Source: Halicephalobus mephisto (Eukaryota > Nematoda > Chromadorea > Rhabditida > Panagrolaimidae). Taken from it: 64,000 nt of DNA. The stretch is taken from contig SWDT01000003.1 in assembly GCA_009193035.1 (NCBI GenBank), forward strand, positions 868,001 through 932,000, read 5' to 3'. Positions 43,853 to 54,320 of this stretch are shown here, piece after piece. The notes under the pieces were generated by a model. It was given only the letters and a program-made list of their open reading frames with translations, was not told the DNA's origin and made no database searches. Each line of letters opens with the position of its first letter. The first letter of the stretch is position 1. The translations under genes and the position numbers were made by a program.

Positions 43853-46800
43853 ATGACGAAAACGACCAATTTGGAAACATTGCCGAATGAAATTATTTAC
43901 TCCATCTTCAACAACGTCCCTTCGAGACAACTCTGGACTGAAGTCAGGCTTTTGGACAGACGGTTACATTCCTTCATTGCCAGCAGGGAGTACTGGCTTA
44001 GAAGATTCAAGGTTCGATTTCAAATATCTTATATCTTAGATTATAAAAAAACGGAAATGGACGTTACAGTAGAACTTGGATATAAGGTATCTATTTAGGA
44101 CCGGCCAAAGCGTATGTTATAACAAAGGATATATCATAGCAGGGGTCAATTTGAAGGCAAACTTACCGAAATCACTCACTCACACTGTATACTATAACAA
44201 AATATATGTTATATCAGGGGTATCTGATATCCAAGTTCTACTGTATTATGAAATTGCCTCGATGCGGATATCAGGAATCTCATAAGAACCAAAGTAACCT
44301 GTGCATTGGTTTTACCACACGTTTTCTGAAATCATGCCTAATTAAATGGAATCAACACAAAAGAGCTGCTGACCGTAGTTTTCACATTATTTGACTCTAA
44401 CTGAATTCAATCGATAGCAGGATTGCATTCCAACAGAAGATTGATCATAACTGAGTATAATCAACGTACTAATATCTTCTCAACTGGAAGCAAACGTGGT
44501 CCAAGTACGTTGATTACACTTAGTTATAATCAATCTTCTGTTGGAATGTCATCCTGTTATCGATTGTGCTCAGCTAGAATCAAATAATGTGAAAACTATG
44601 GTCAGCAGTTCTTACGTGTTGATTCCATTTAGTTAAGCCTAATTTCAGAAAATCTGCAATGTGACAGTTGTTTCATAATTGTTACACAGGTAATTTGCAA
44701 TCATCACTAACTGAATGTCTCAAACACCTTCGATTGCATCCATTTATAATCAGTCTTTGCTTGATTGGAATCATCACCATAGATTACACTCACTTAGAAT
44801 CCAATCTATTGAAAATTGCTTTCAGTTAGCCCTGATTGCAAATTATCTGTGTACACAATCAAAGAGGTCATCGAAAACAAGCTCCATCACTTGTTTTTTA
44901 AAATTTAAATTTAAAAATCAAATTTACATAAGATTTTACAACTTATACAATTTCGAAATTTTAGTGTATTTATGGAAATATTTAAAAAATTAAGTTAAAA
45001 ATGATTTTTATGTAAAATTACGCAAGAGTGAAAATCGGTAAATAAACTTATCCGCACTGGTTTTTATTTTAAAAAAGGAATGACTGAAGTGACTCGCGCT
45101 GGTTTTTATTGTGGAAAAGGAATGACTCGCACGTAGGATGGGAATGAATGATTTATTAAAATTTACTCGCGCTGGTTTTTATTGTAAAAAAGGAATAACT
45201 GGAGTGACTCGCACTGGTTTTTTTCTTTAAAAAGGAATGACTAGTCAGATTTGCGCTTAAAATAGGAATAAATGGCTCATTTGAGCAGATTGCCAAAAGT
45301 GACTCGCACTGGTTTTTTTCTTGATAAAAGTGAATGATTGGGCTGATTCGTACTCGATACAAAGTAATTTTTTCAGAACATTTTGCCAAAAAATGCCGCG
45401 TGCAAAAATATTTAAATTTTTTTGATGGAAATTTTTTATTTTTTTTACCAAATTTACATTCTTCAGATGACGATTGGATTTTTGTTAATTTAATTATTTT
45501 AGGACAAACATGACATAATTGTCAGACCAGAAATTAAAAAAAATAAAAAACTTGAAGAACTTTTGCGAATAAACATCGAAGTCGAAGAAATCAAACAAAG
45601 ATTCGATGAAAACGATTGCTTGACGGATTATCTGAGTTGTTCTGGACATATCGGGACTCCGGATGCCTTCCACACTCGGAAAATCAACAACAGAAGAATT
45701 TTGTTCACCGGGGCCAGAGATCACAAAATCGTAATTTGGGATCTTCAGAATGCTGTCGAAGCAAAAAATCTCCAAAAAGGAATAAAAACAGAAATTCATG
45801 AAGCTCACAGTGGATGGATTTGGGACATCAACAGCAGCGGTCAGTACGACTTCTACACCTCCAGTTGGGATGGGTCGGTGAAGCTCTGGAGATACGGACC
45901 TTCGGCTGTGGTAGGAAATTATTTAAAATTTCATAATTTAAAAAGTGATTTTTTCGGAATTTTTGAATTCTCGTGCAAAAAGATAAGAATTTAAAAAGTT
46001 GGAAAACATGGAAAATTTGGCAATTTTCAAAAGTCGACTCGAGCTCTTTTTACCGAAATTCTAAAAAGGTGAAAGCGGCAAATTTGGTAACCTTTAAAGA
46101 TCGACTCGCGATTTCCTCACTCGCGCTCTTTTTACCGGAATTGTAAAAAGGTAAAAGCGGCAAATTTGGTAACTTCCAAAAGTCGACTCGCGCTCTTTTT
46201 ACCAACATTGTGAAAAGGTAAAAGTGGCAAATCTGGCATTTCCTAAAAAATCGACTCGCGGTTTTTTTAATTTTAAAATTTAAATTTTAAATTTTTTTAT
46301 GATTAAAATTAACTTTTTCAGATGGAAGACAGATTCAAAAGTGAACAAGCGTTTCTGAAACTTGCTTGTTTTGATTCTTGTGTTGCAGCGTCGAATTACA
46401 GCGGAAAAGTCTTCATTCTCGATTTCAAAATTCCACAAAAAAATTTGGCGGAAATTGATACAAAACTTTTTCAATTAAAAAATAAGAAAAAATCGCCAGC
46501 AATTGAGGTACATTACGATAATCAGCATAACGGAATAATAATAGGATCCGAAAATGGTCATGTTTATGTTTTTGATCCAAGAAATCTCTCTCAACCGAAA
46601 TCTTTAACGAAATTCGACAATTTGAGAACTTTGACCTTCAATTCTGGACAATTGGCCGTCTGTTCGTCCAACGGGTGTCTTCTGCTCGACCCGGCCACGC
46701 TGGATACTGAGCTCGATTTCACCCAAAAGACGGAATCCGTTCCTTTCAGATGTATTCCCACTTACGGAGGATATTTCTGCGCCGATTCTTTCGACATAAA

Positions 46801-47599
46801 GATTTTCACAGCTGGTCTAAATCCGAGGAAAATCACACAAGCAACATTTTCACACAGGATTAATAACGTAAGTCTTTTGTTTTTAAACAGTTGAAAACAG
46901 ATTTGATTTTCTAAAAATTTTCAAATTCCCGCGCCAAGGGAAAAGAAATTACAAAAAAGGAAAAAGTGGTAGATCTGGTAGAGTGCCAACCAAATCAACT
47001 AGCTGTTTTCCACTCGCGTTCCTTTTTTACCTCTTTTACCGGAATTGTAAAAAGGTAAAAGTGGCAAATCTGGGTATTTTTAACAAGTTGACTCGCGCTC
47101 CTTTACCGGAATTGTAGAAAGGTAAAAGTGACAAATCCGGGCATTTTTAACAAGTTGACTCGCGCTCCTTTACCGGAATTGTAGAAAGGCAAAAGTGACA
47201 AATCCGGGCATTTTTAACAAGTTGACTCGCCTTGTCCTTACTCGCGTTTTTTTCTCTTTCTTCCATAACAATCCTAAAATTCCTTTAAAAATCATAAAAT
47301 GCATTCCAAAATAATTTCAAGATTTTCTAAAATTTTATTTTTTTAAATTTTATAATAATTAATACTTTTTAATTTGATGATAAAAATTTCATTTTTCCAA
47401 GTTTTATAATTAATTTTTTTAAATTTTTATGGTAAAAATTTTTTTCTTCAAGTTTTATAATATTTAACAACTTCGATTTTTTCAGCTAATGTACGGAACC
47501 GGATCGGACCTGATTGCCGGCCTCGGGGAGGGCTCAATTCAGCTCTGGCCGAGGGACCAGATTTTCCTCGGTCGTGTAAATGACATAAACGATCTCTGA
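43853..47599 (+). CDS. F-box/WD40 protein (FBXW9-like), SCF substrate receptor
   Basis: Exons 43853-44011, 45503-45910, 46322-46867 and 47486-47599 give 408 residues. The first exon is an F-box (LETLPNEIIYSIFNNVPSRQ then LWTEVRLLDRRLHSF, residues 7-50), which binds SKP1. WD repeats follow: LFTGARDHKIVIWDLQ, AHSGWIWDINSSGQYDFYTS then SWDGSVKLWRYG, GIIIGSENGHVYVFDPR and LIAGLGEGSIQLWP. Such proteins choose substrates for cullin-1 ubiquitin ligases. The propeller seems degenerate between residues 190 and 360. FBXW9 is my best match but not certain. The 1.5-kb first intron contains three fold-back elements; the other introns hold ACTCGCGCTC arrays. Confidence 0.78.
44066..44244. mobile_element. 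179-bp foldback element in the F-box gene intron
   Basis: ACAGTAGAACTTGGATAT at the left end is the exact inverse of ATATCCAAGTTCTACTGT at the right end (44227-44244). Inside, ATAACAAAGGATATATCATA and ATAACAAAATATATGTTATA are diverged direct copies, each followed by GCAGGGGT or TCAGGGGT. Confidence 0.7.
44326..44646. mobile_element. 321-bp foldback element, copy 2
   Basis: The reverse complement of this segment matches 3033-3353 along its whole length, about 90 percent by eye. Shared blocks include CACATTATTTGATTCTAGCT, GAGCACAATCGRTAACAGG, CCAACAGAAGATTGATTATA and GTACTTGGACCACGTTTG. The ends are TGAAATCATGCC and its partner, with more arm mismatches than copy 1. It sits in the first F-box intron. 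Confidence 0.78.
44684..44852. mobile_element. 169-bp foldback element in the F-box gene intron
   Basis: ACACAGGTAATTTGCAATCA at the left pairs with TGATTGCAAATTATCTGTGT at the right (one mismatch), continuing through CTAACTGAA/TTCAGTTAG. It starts 38 bp after foldback copy 2 and is not the same sequence. Confidence 0.72.
45040..45360. repeat. GACTCGCGCTGGTTTTTATT tandem repeats
   Basis: Five units of about 60-70 bp with core GTGACTCGCGCTGGTTTTTA and AAAAAAGGAATGACTG. The ACTCGC core links them to the arrays at 46.0-47.2 kb. Confidence 0.65.
46000..46270. repeat. TCGACTCGCGCTCTTTTTAC array in the second F-box gene intron
   Basis: Three to four units of about 75 bp: GTCGACTCGCGCTCTTTTTA, then CCGGAATTGTAAAAAGGTAA, then AAGCGGCAAATTTGGTAAC. 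TTTTTACC and GGTAAAA within each unit can pair. Same family as 46930-47250. Confidence 0.75.
46930..47250. repeat. TTGACTCGCGCTCCTTTACC array in the third F-box gene intron
   Basis: Four units of about 73 bp with AAGTTGACTCGCGCTCCTTT, ACCGGAATTGTAGAAAGGTA and AAAGTGACAAATCCGGGCAT. The last two full units are nearly identical. Confidence 0.78.
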
Positions 47600-47757
47600 A
47601 TTTATATTAAATATTTCACTTATGTAAACTAGTCCAATTGTCTTTCATATTATAAATGCTAAATTTGGATTTTCGAGTTGAAAGTTGTTTGATCAGTTGT
47701 TCACGCTCAAAGTTGACCGTTTTTCTTTTTTAAAATGGTCATTCATGAAATTCGAAA

Positions 47758-48318
47758 ATGTTTCTGAAGCTTGTTTTTTTAATTTTTTTGATTTTTTTAA
47801 TCCAAATCTCAGTCGAAGCCAAATGTCGAAATCTCTCCTGGAACTGCAACCGTCTGAAGCCCCTATGTTCAAAACAGGTTCTAATTTTCAATAATATTAT
47901 TATTTTCAAATTTAAAAATAATTTTTTACAAAATTTCATAAAAAAATTCATAATTTATAATTTTCGATTTTTTTTAAATTTAAAATTTTCAAAGTTTTTT
48001 AAAAATTTTTAGAATTTTTTAGTTTTTAAAAAAATTTTAGAATTTTTGGAATTTTTTAGATAATTTTAAAAATTTTAGAATTTTTGGAATTTTTTAATTT
48101 TTTTAGATAATTTAAGAAATTTTAAGGAAATGATTCAAAAACTTTGTCCTAAAACCTGCAACATGTGCTGTGAAGATTTTCATCCTTCTTGTCAGAAATG
48201 GAAGTCGAATGGATTCTGCAAAAGTCACTTTTACACGACGATCCGGATGAAAAAGTACTGTAGAAAAACTTGTGAAATTTGTGGATTTTTCCCGTATTCT
48301 GACGACGAAGAAAATTAA
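47758..48318 (+). CDS. Small secreted protein with two ShKT domains
   Basis: Exons 47758-47877 and 48127-48318 give 103 residues. MFLKLVFLIFLIFLIQISVEA is a signal peptide with a Val-Glu-Ala cut site. Two six-cysteine ShKT domains follow: CRNLSWNC to KTCNMC, and CEDFHPSCQKWKSNGFC to KTCEIC. The first is split by the intron. ShKT modules occur in many nematode secreted proteins, including astacin peptidases and cuticle-linked proteins; this one has no enzyme part. The 3' splice site is the weak TTTTAAG, as the nearer TTTTAG would bring in a stop. The tail is acidic. Its stop is 22 bases from that of the next gene. Confidence 0.8.
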
Positions 48319-48340
48319 TTTTATTTTTAAAAAATAAAAT

Positions 48341-50179
48341 TTAACAAAAATAAGGATTATCTGCGGATCTGTAGGTCGGGATGGCCTGAGGGCTTCTGCG
48401 TCTTTGACTGAGGTCCTCGGGGTACTGTGCGGTGTTCCCCTGGAGCCGGTCGTACCTGGGGTCCACTTTCGAGAAGGTCCTGAAGAGAGAATCCGACCTG
48501 GAGTCCACGCTGTAGTCCCTCTCGAGGTCGAACGAGGTCCGGCCGTGGATCCGCGACCTTGCAGGACTGTACTTCACAGACAAAGTACGGTAAGCCGTCT
48601 GTACAGTAGGATTCTTCTTCGAGAAAGCCGTCATCGGTCTGCAAAATATCCACATATAAAATCAAAAATTAAAAAAACAAAAATTTTTTAATAAAATTAA
48701 TAAAATCAAAAATTTCAGATTTTCAAAAATTTATAAAATTAAAATTATTTTATAAATTTTCTATAAAAATAAAATTATTTTATTAAATTAAAAATATTTC
48801 AAAATTTTTTATAAAATTAAAAATATTTCAAAATTTTTTATAAAATTAAAAATATTTTATAAATTTTTTATTAAATTAAAAATATTTTATAAATTTTTTA
48901 TAAAAATAAAATTATTTTATAAAATTAATAATATTTTTAAATTTTTTATAAAATTAAAAATATTTTTAAAATTTTTTATAAAATTAAAAATATTTTTAAA
49001 ATTATTTTATAAAATTAAAAATATTTCAAAATTTTTTATAAAATTTTTATTTAAAAAAGTCCACCTATGTTCTTCATCTTCGACGACTTTGGCCTGATCT
49101 GCAGATTCCAAAGAACTTCCAAATTTGTTTCCTGAAGTCGAATCGCTTCCGACACTTTCGAAACTGCTGTTTTCTGTTTTTTTGGGACTTCTGTATTTAA
49201 GTAAATTTTTGTATTTTTGTCTTTTAATTTCTGCATTTGTTTTTTTTGGAATTTCTAAAAAAAAATTCGAATTTTTTTCTGATTGAAAAACGAATTCGGT
49301 GTTCGATTCGAAGCTCGTCGAGGCGGCCGAAGGAACCTCATCTGAAAAATCCGTCGAAATTTGTTGAATTAAATTTTTTTCGAATTTTTTTCTTTCTTGC
49401 CACAGAGTTTGACAATCTCTAGATACGGTATTTTCTGGTTGAAGAAGTTGAACCGTAATTTGACGAAGTAATTCTTTTTTGTTTTTTTCCGACATTGATC
49501 TTTGATCTAAACTCAGATAATGCCCTGGGGCAGTTTTCACGATCCTGGATGAATTGTCGAAACTTCTGGCTTGATTTCTGGAAAAATTCCGTCTCGAATT
49601 TGACTCCAGAAGTCGAGGTGGACCTTCTTCAATCTGGAAAATTTTTAAGATAAAAATAAAAAATAAATTTAAAAAAAATAAAATTAATCTTTTTAAATAA
49701 AGATATTTTAAATAAAAAATAAGTTTTTTAAATAAAAAATAAGTTTTTTAAATAGAAAATAAGTTTTTAAAAATAAAAAATAAATTTCTTAAAAAATAAA
49801 ATTAGCCTTTTTAAATAAAAAATAAGTTTTTTAAATAAAAAATAAATTTTTTTAAATAGAAAATAAATTTTTAAAAATGAAAAATAAGTTTTTAAAAATA
49901 AAAGTTTACATGATAGGGCCTTCTGATGTCCTCGACGGCTTCTGGATATCTGTCTTCATTCATCTCTGTGTTCCAGCTTCTGGAGTAAACATGGCCTCTG
50001 TCGTAGATTCTGTGGTTCTGCTGGGGTAAAGGAGACGAGTTCTGTTTCCTGGGGACTTTGGACTCTATCGCGTCCTCCCGGGGCAAGAAGGAAGCTCTCC
50101 TCGACCGAGGACTGGTGCTCTCGATCACGTCCCTCGTCGGCATGACTATTTGGGGTAGATCAAATCTCTGAAATTTCAT
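48341..50179 (-). CDS. Unrecognised basic, probably disordered protein
   Basis: Exons 50179-49910, 49633-49065 and 48638-48341 give 378 residues, with all phases consistent. The sequence is rich in Arg, Ser, Pro and charged residues, with no signal peptide or membrane segment. It includes QRSMSEKNKKELLRQITVQL (helical), KRQKYKNLLKYRSPKK and a C-terminal YSPARSRIHGRTSFDLERDY followed by repeated SVDSRSDS/RTFSKVDPRY. A nuclear or cytoskeletal adaptor role is only a guess. The start may be M at 50179 or, if ATTTCAG there is a splice acceptor, M at about 50143. Exons are GC-richer than the repetitive introns. Confidence 0.68.
48670..49060. repeat. TTTTATAAAATTAAAAATAT intron array
   Basis: About twelve 25-30-bp units of TTTTTTATAAAATTAAAAAT alternating with ATTTCAAAA or ATTTTTAAA fill this intron. 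Confidence 0.7.
49640..49908. repeat. AAATAAAAAATAAGTTTTTT intron array
   Basis: About twelve 18-22-bp units of TTAAATAAAAAATAAGTTTT fill the intron between the first two exons. Confidence 0.7.
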
Positions 50180-50460
50180 CCTTCATAAGTCATCGTTAGG
50201 ATAAAAAAAGTATTTTGATAATCTTCACTAAGGCAATAAGACACAGATAACAATTATTCTATATCCATTCACACAACTACAATTAATTGTCTGATTCATA
50301 CCCTACAGTATCCCAAGTTCTCTAATGTTTAGGTTGTCCCTTCAAATCTTCTCTTTCTAGTCTAGCTTCTGCCCTAATATCTACATAACAAGTTTCAACT
50401 CACAAGACAACCAAGAATCTCACTCTTTTGATCCAATTTTTATTGAAATTTCTGACCAGA
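50180..50460. other. Upstream region of the unrecognised - strand gene
   Basis: Less AT-rich than the surroundings and free of obvious repeats, so probably its promoter and leader. No TATA box stands out. Confidence 0.3.
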
Positions 50461-50466
50461 GCTCCA

Positions 50467-52760
50467 TATTATGAAAGTTGAGGATCAAAGTTGGAAATTA
50501 ACCTTTGAGGTCAAAGTTGAAACTTAATATTTGAGGTCAAAGTTCGAAATCAAAGTTGAGAATCAAAGTTGGAAGTTAATTTTTGAGGTCGATCTTTGGT
50601 ATTTTGGTGTGGAAATACGGTTCGAATTTATTTTGACTCGAGGAATCCAGATATCCAATTTTATCAACTTAAAAAAGAATATTTTACAGTAGGGAAAATT
50701 CATAAATGTTATCCTACCACGAAAATTTGAAATTTTGATCTTCAACTCTGATCCCCAACTTTTACAATACAGAGCACAGAACTTTTATAAAGAAATATTC
50801 CTAAAATTGACGTTCTCGTCACCTTGGATATGCACATAAATTTCTGTTTCACTACGGATTTTCTAGTAAATGTAAAACATGGATTTAAATTATTTAAAAA
50901 ACTTATGATCATCACATTTCGAATCTTCTTGTGGATGAAATTCCAAATTTCTGAAATCTCCCGTGGATGAATCCAACTCCTAAATTCCCTATTAATAAAC
51001 TTTTGAATTTTCTACAAACAACTCTCTAAACTATTCTACAAACGAATCTTTGGACTTCTAAACCCTCTATGAATGAACTTCAGAATCCCTAAGTTTCTCT
51101 GCAACTAAACTCTCGAACTCCGTCCAAATGAGTTCCCGAACCCTTAAGTCTTCCTACAAACGAACTCCCAGACCTCTAGATTTCTCTATAAACAGGTTAC
51201 TGAACCCCTAAGTTTTGTTACAAACGAACCCTCAGATCTCTAAATTTCTCTACAAACGAATTACTGAACCCCCAGACTTCTAGATTTCTCTACAGCCAGA
51301 TCACCGAACCCTTAAGTCTTTCTACAAACGAACCCCCAGACCTCTAGATTTTCCTACAGCCAGATCACCGAACCCCCAGACCTCTAGATTTCCCTACAGC
51401 CAGATTACTGAACCCCTAAGCCCCCTCTATAAACAAACCTTCAGATCCCATCCAAAACTTCTCAGTAAATAACCTTTTGTAAATGAACTCTCAAACTCTT
51501 AAACTACTCTATCAATAGACTCCGAAATCTCTATTCTTTTAGCAATCAAATCTCTGAATTCACACACTACTGTACGAATAAGTTTCCAGATCTCGAGTCT
51601 TCTACAAACAACTTTCAGATTCCCCAAGGTCCTTCACGGGCGAACCCCCGAGCCCCTAAACCTTCTGCAAATGAGAATTCAAGACTCTAAACTCCTCTGC
51701 AAATGACTTTCTAAATCTTCTATAAATTAACCTCCGAACCCCAAAACTACTGTACGAATAAGTTTTCAAATCTCGAGGCTTCTACGAACGACTTTCAGAA
51801 TTCCCAAAACTTTCTGTAGTTAAACCCTCGAAATTCTTGAATTCCCTACGAATGACTTCCGAATTTCTTCCATAATTGAACCCCGGATATCCTGTGATAA
51901 CCCCCTGTGAATGGAATTTCGCACTTCTTAAATGAACCTAAGTTTTATGAATGAATTTTTTTTGATGAATTACCATTGTTTAATAAAAGTGAGCAATCCA
52001 GTCAATTATCGAATTTTTGCTGACAAGGTCTTTTACGTGATTTTTTAATTCTGCAATGAACAATGAAAATCGAAATCTATAATGATCAAAGTTCCGAATT
52101 GTAAAAATTGAAGGTCAGAGTTCAAGATCGAAATTTTGACTTTCTGTGCTCTGATAGACTCGCAAGTCGTGTTTGGATTAGAAAATTCGGATATTAAATT
52201 TTATCAATTTAGATAAAATATATTTTTGAAATAGAAAATTCATAAATGTTTTTCAACACGAAAAATCCGAGTTTCGATCTTGAATTCTGAGTTCCAATTT
52301 TGATAAAACTGACCACAGTGCTCTGTATTGTAAAAGTTGGAGGTCAAAATTCCAAATTTTCGTGGTAGGATAACATTTATGAATTTTCCCTACTGTAAAA
52401 TATTCTTTTTTTAAGTTGGTAAAATTGGATATCTGGATTCCTCGAGTCAAAATAAATTCGAACCGTATTTCCACACCAAAATACCAAAGATCGACCTCAA
52501 AAGTTAACTTCCAACTTTGATTCTCAACTTTGATTTCGAACTTTGACCTCAAATATTAACTTTCAATTTTGACCCTCAACTTTGACTTCAAATATTAACT
52601 TTCAACTTTGACTTCCAACTTTGACCCTTAACTTCGACCTCAAAAGTTAACTTCCAACTTTGACTCTCAACTTCGACCTCAAAGGTTAACTTCCAACTTT
52701 GACAATCAAGTTTGACCTCAAAAATTAACTTCGAACTTTGACCATCAACTTTCATAATGT
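50467..52760. mobile_element. 2.3-kb foldback structure with ~300-450-bp inverted ends
   Basis: The left arm (50467-50780) and right arm (about 52318-52760) are inverse copies. Over 250 bp, including TGTGGAAATACGGTTCGAAT, TTTTGACTCGAGGAATCCAG, TATTTTACAGTAGGGAAAAT and GTTATCCTACCACGAAAATT, identity is about 95 percent. The outer part of the right arm is longer because a CAAAGTTGGAAGTTAACTTT unit is repeated. The 1.5-kb centre contains its own tandem repeats and no ORF, and 52060-52310 is a diverged relative of an arm. A non-autonomous foldback transposon or a hairpin-forming inverted duplication would both fit. Confidence 0.7.
51000..51480. repeat. CCTCTAGATTTCTCTACAAA tandem units inside the foldback
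   Basis: Units of about 50-60 bp with CGAACCCCCAGACCTCTAGA, TTTCTCTACAGCCAGATCAC and TGAACCCCTAAG recur at least seven times. CT-rich on this strand. Confidence 0.65.
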
Positions 52761-52779
52761 GAAGCACAGAAATATTTCC

Positions 52780-53400
52780 ACAAATTTATCACATTTTTAG
52801 ATTTTTTTTTAATTTCCAAGTTTGAAAATTCTTAAGAATATAAAATTTCCGAAAATTTTAGAAATCAGAATTGGATTTTAAAAAGTTCAATTTTTTTAAA
52901 TTTCAATATTTTTCGTGAATTTCAGAACTCCTCACTGGATTCCGAAGACTTATCAAGTCCTAAAATTCCTGAAAATTCTTTCAATTTCCACTTTTTCTCA
53001 AATTTTTTAATTTTTAAAAATTAAAATTCTTCAAAGCCGGAATAGCCAGTTTTTCCCGATCAGGACGGTTTATTTACGAGTCAAAAGGTGTTGACGGACA
53101 GACAGGTGCCAAGTACAAAAAGGAAAAGCTGTCCTTTTAGCGTCACTTCGGCAATCTGGTTAACAAAAAAAAACAATTTTTTCGAACTTTTAAAACGGCG
53201 AAAATATTTTTATTTTTTTATAATTTTGTTCTTTGTTCATCCTATTCCTTCCAGACAAAGCTTCCGTTATAATTTTTACAGTTTAAATCGGTTTTAATCC
53301 GACAGACAGATTTCGAAATTCGAGAGCCGACGTTCGCGCTCGTTGCTGCTGACCGATTATTTCGAAATCCCAAGCTGCACGGCGGTCGCTCCCCAGCGAC
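52780..53400. other. Non-coding stretch between repeat blocks
   Basis: 52780-53040 is AT-rich. 53290-53410 is GC-richer (GAGAGCCGACGTTCGCGCTC, GCTGCACGGCGGTCGCTCCC). It could be a promoter or a small RNA gene, but no structure is convincing. Confidence 0.3.
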
Positions 53401-53404
53401 ACTT

Positions 53405-53750
53405 GCTCCCCTCCCTTTCGCTAAGTTTGTTTTTATTCCATTTTTATATCAATTTTTTTATATTCAAATCACTTTAATATTTCAGTTAAGGAAAAATTAA
53501 TTTAGAAAAATCTCAAAATCAGTCAGAATTGAAAAGTAGGGAACAAATATCATTGGGGAGAACTGTCGTCCAGTCTGCTCCCCTCCCTTTCGCTAAGTTT
53601 GTTTCATTTATTCTATTTTTATATCAATTTTTTTTATATTCAAATCACTTTAATATTTTAGTTAAGGAAAAATTAATTTAGAAAAATTTCGAATTCAATA
53701 AAAATCGAAAAGTAGGGAGTAAATGTCAGTGAGGAGAACTGTCGTACAGC
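53405..53750. repeat. 172-bp tandem duplication
   Basis: GCTCCCCTCCCTTTCGCTAA occurs near 53406 and 53578; TTATATTCAAATCACTTTAA and AGTTAAGGAAAAATTAATTT follow in each copy, then GAAAAGTAGGGA and GGAGAACTGTCGT. Identity is roughly 90 percent. Confidence 0.78.
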
Positions 53751-53939
53751 TTTGTTTCGAAATTTCCACCTATGCTTGATTAGAAAAGGAATGACTGGCC
53801 TAGAGCTGACTCATTCCGCGCACCTCTTCCTGTTTCATGTCCTTAAAGGAAAGTTTGGCTTCGTACACTTGGCTAGTCAAGAGCAGCTTCTACCTTGGCC
53901 AGTCTTGACCTTAATTCGGTTTTATTGGGTATTTTCTAA

Positions 53940-54320
53940 ACTACATATATGAAGTTTTCTCAGGTTCATATGTAGGATTTCTTAAAAATCAATATATTGA
54001 AATTTTTAAATTGATATATAGGTTTTTTAAAAATCCATACATGAAATTTTCAACTTGATATATAAAGTTTCTCAAGTTCATATGGCCTTTTTAAATTAAT
54101 ATATAAACTTTTAAAATTAATATATGAACTTTTTAAATTGATATATGAACTTTTCAACTTGATATATGAACTTTTAAAATTAATATATGAACTTTCCAAC
54201 TTTATATATGAACTTTTCAACTTGATATATGAACTTTTAAAATTAATATATGAACTTTTAAATTGATATACAAAAGTTTTTTAAGTCATTATATCTATTC
54301 TTTTTTGAATTAATATATTA
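53940..54320. repeat. TTGATATATGAACTTTT array
   Basis: About 14 units of 20-22 bp with core TTGATATATGAACTTTTMAA. Related to the arrays at 16.9 and 23.9 kb but with GAAC instead of GAAA. Confidence 0.72.

Noticed and set aside
52253..52552. 99-codon frame on - (and a related 60-codon frame at 50563-50745)
   Set aside because: Both lie in the two inverted arms of the foldback structure and mirror each other; no codon signature or known domain.
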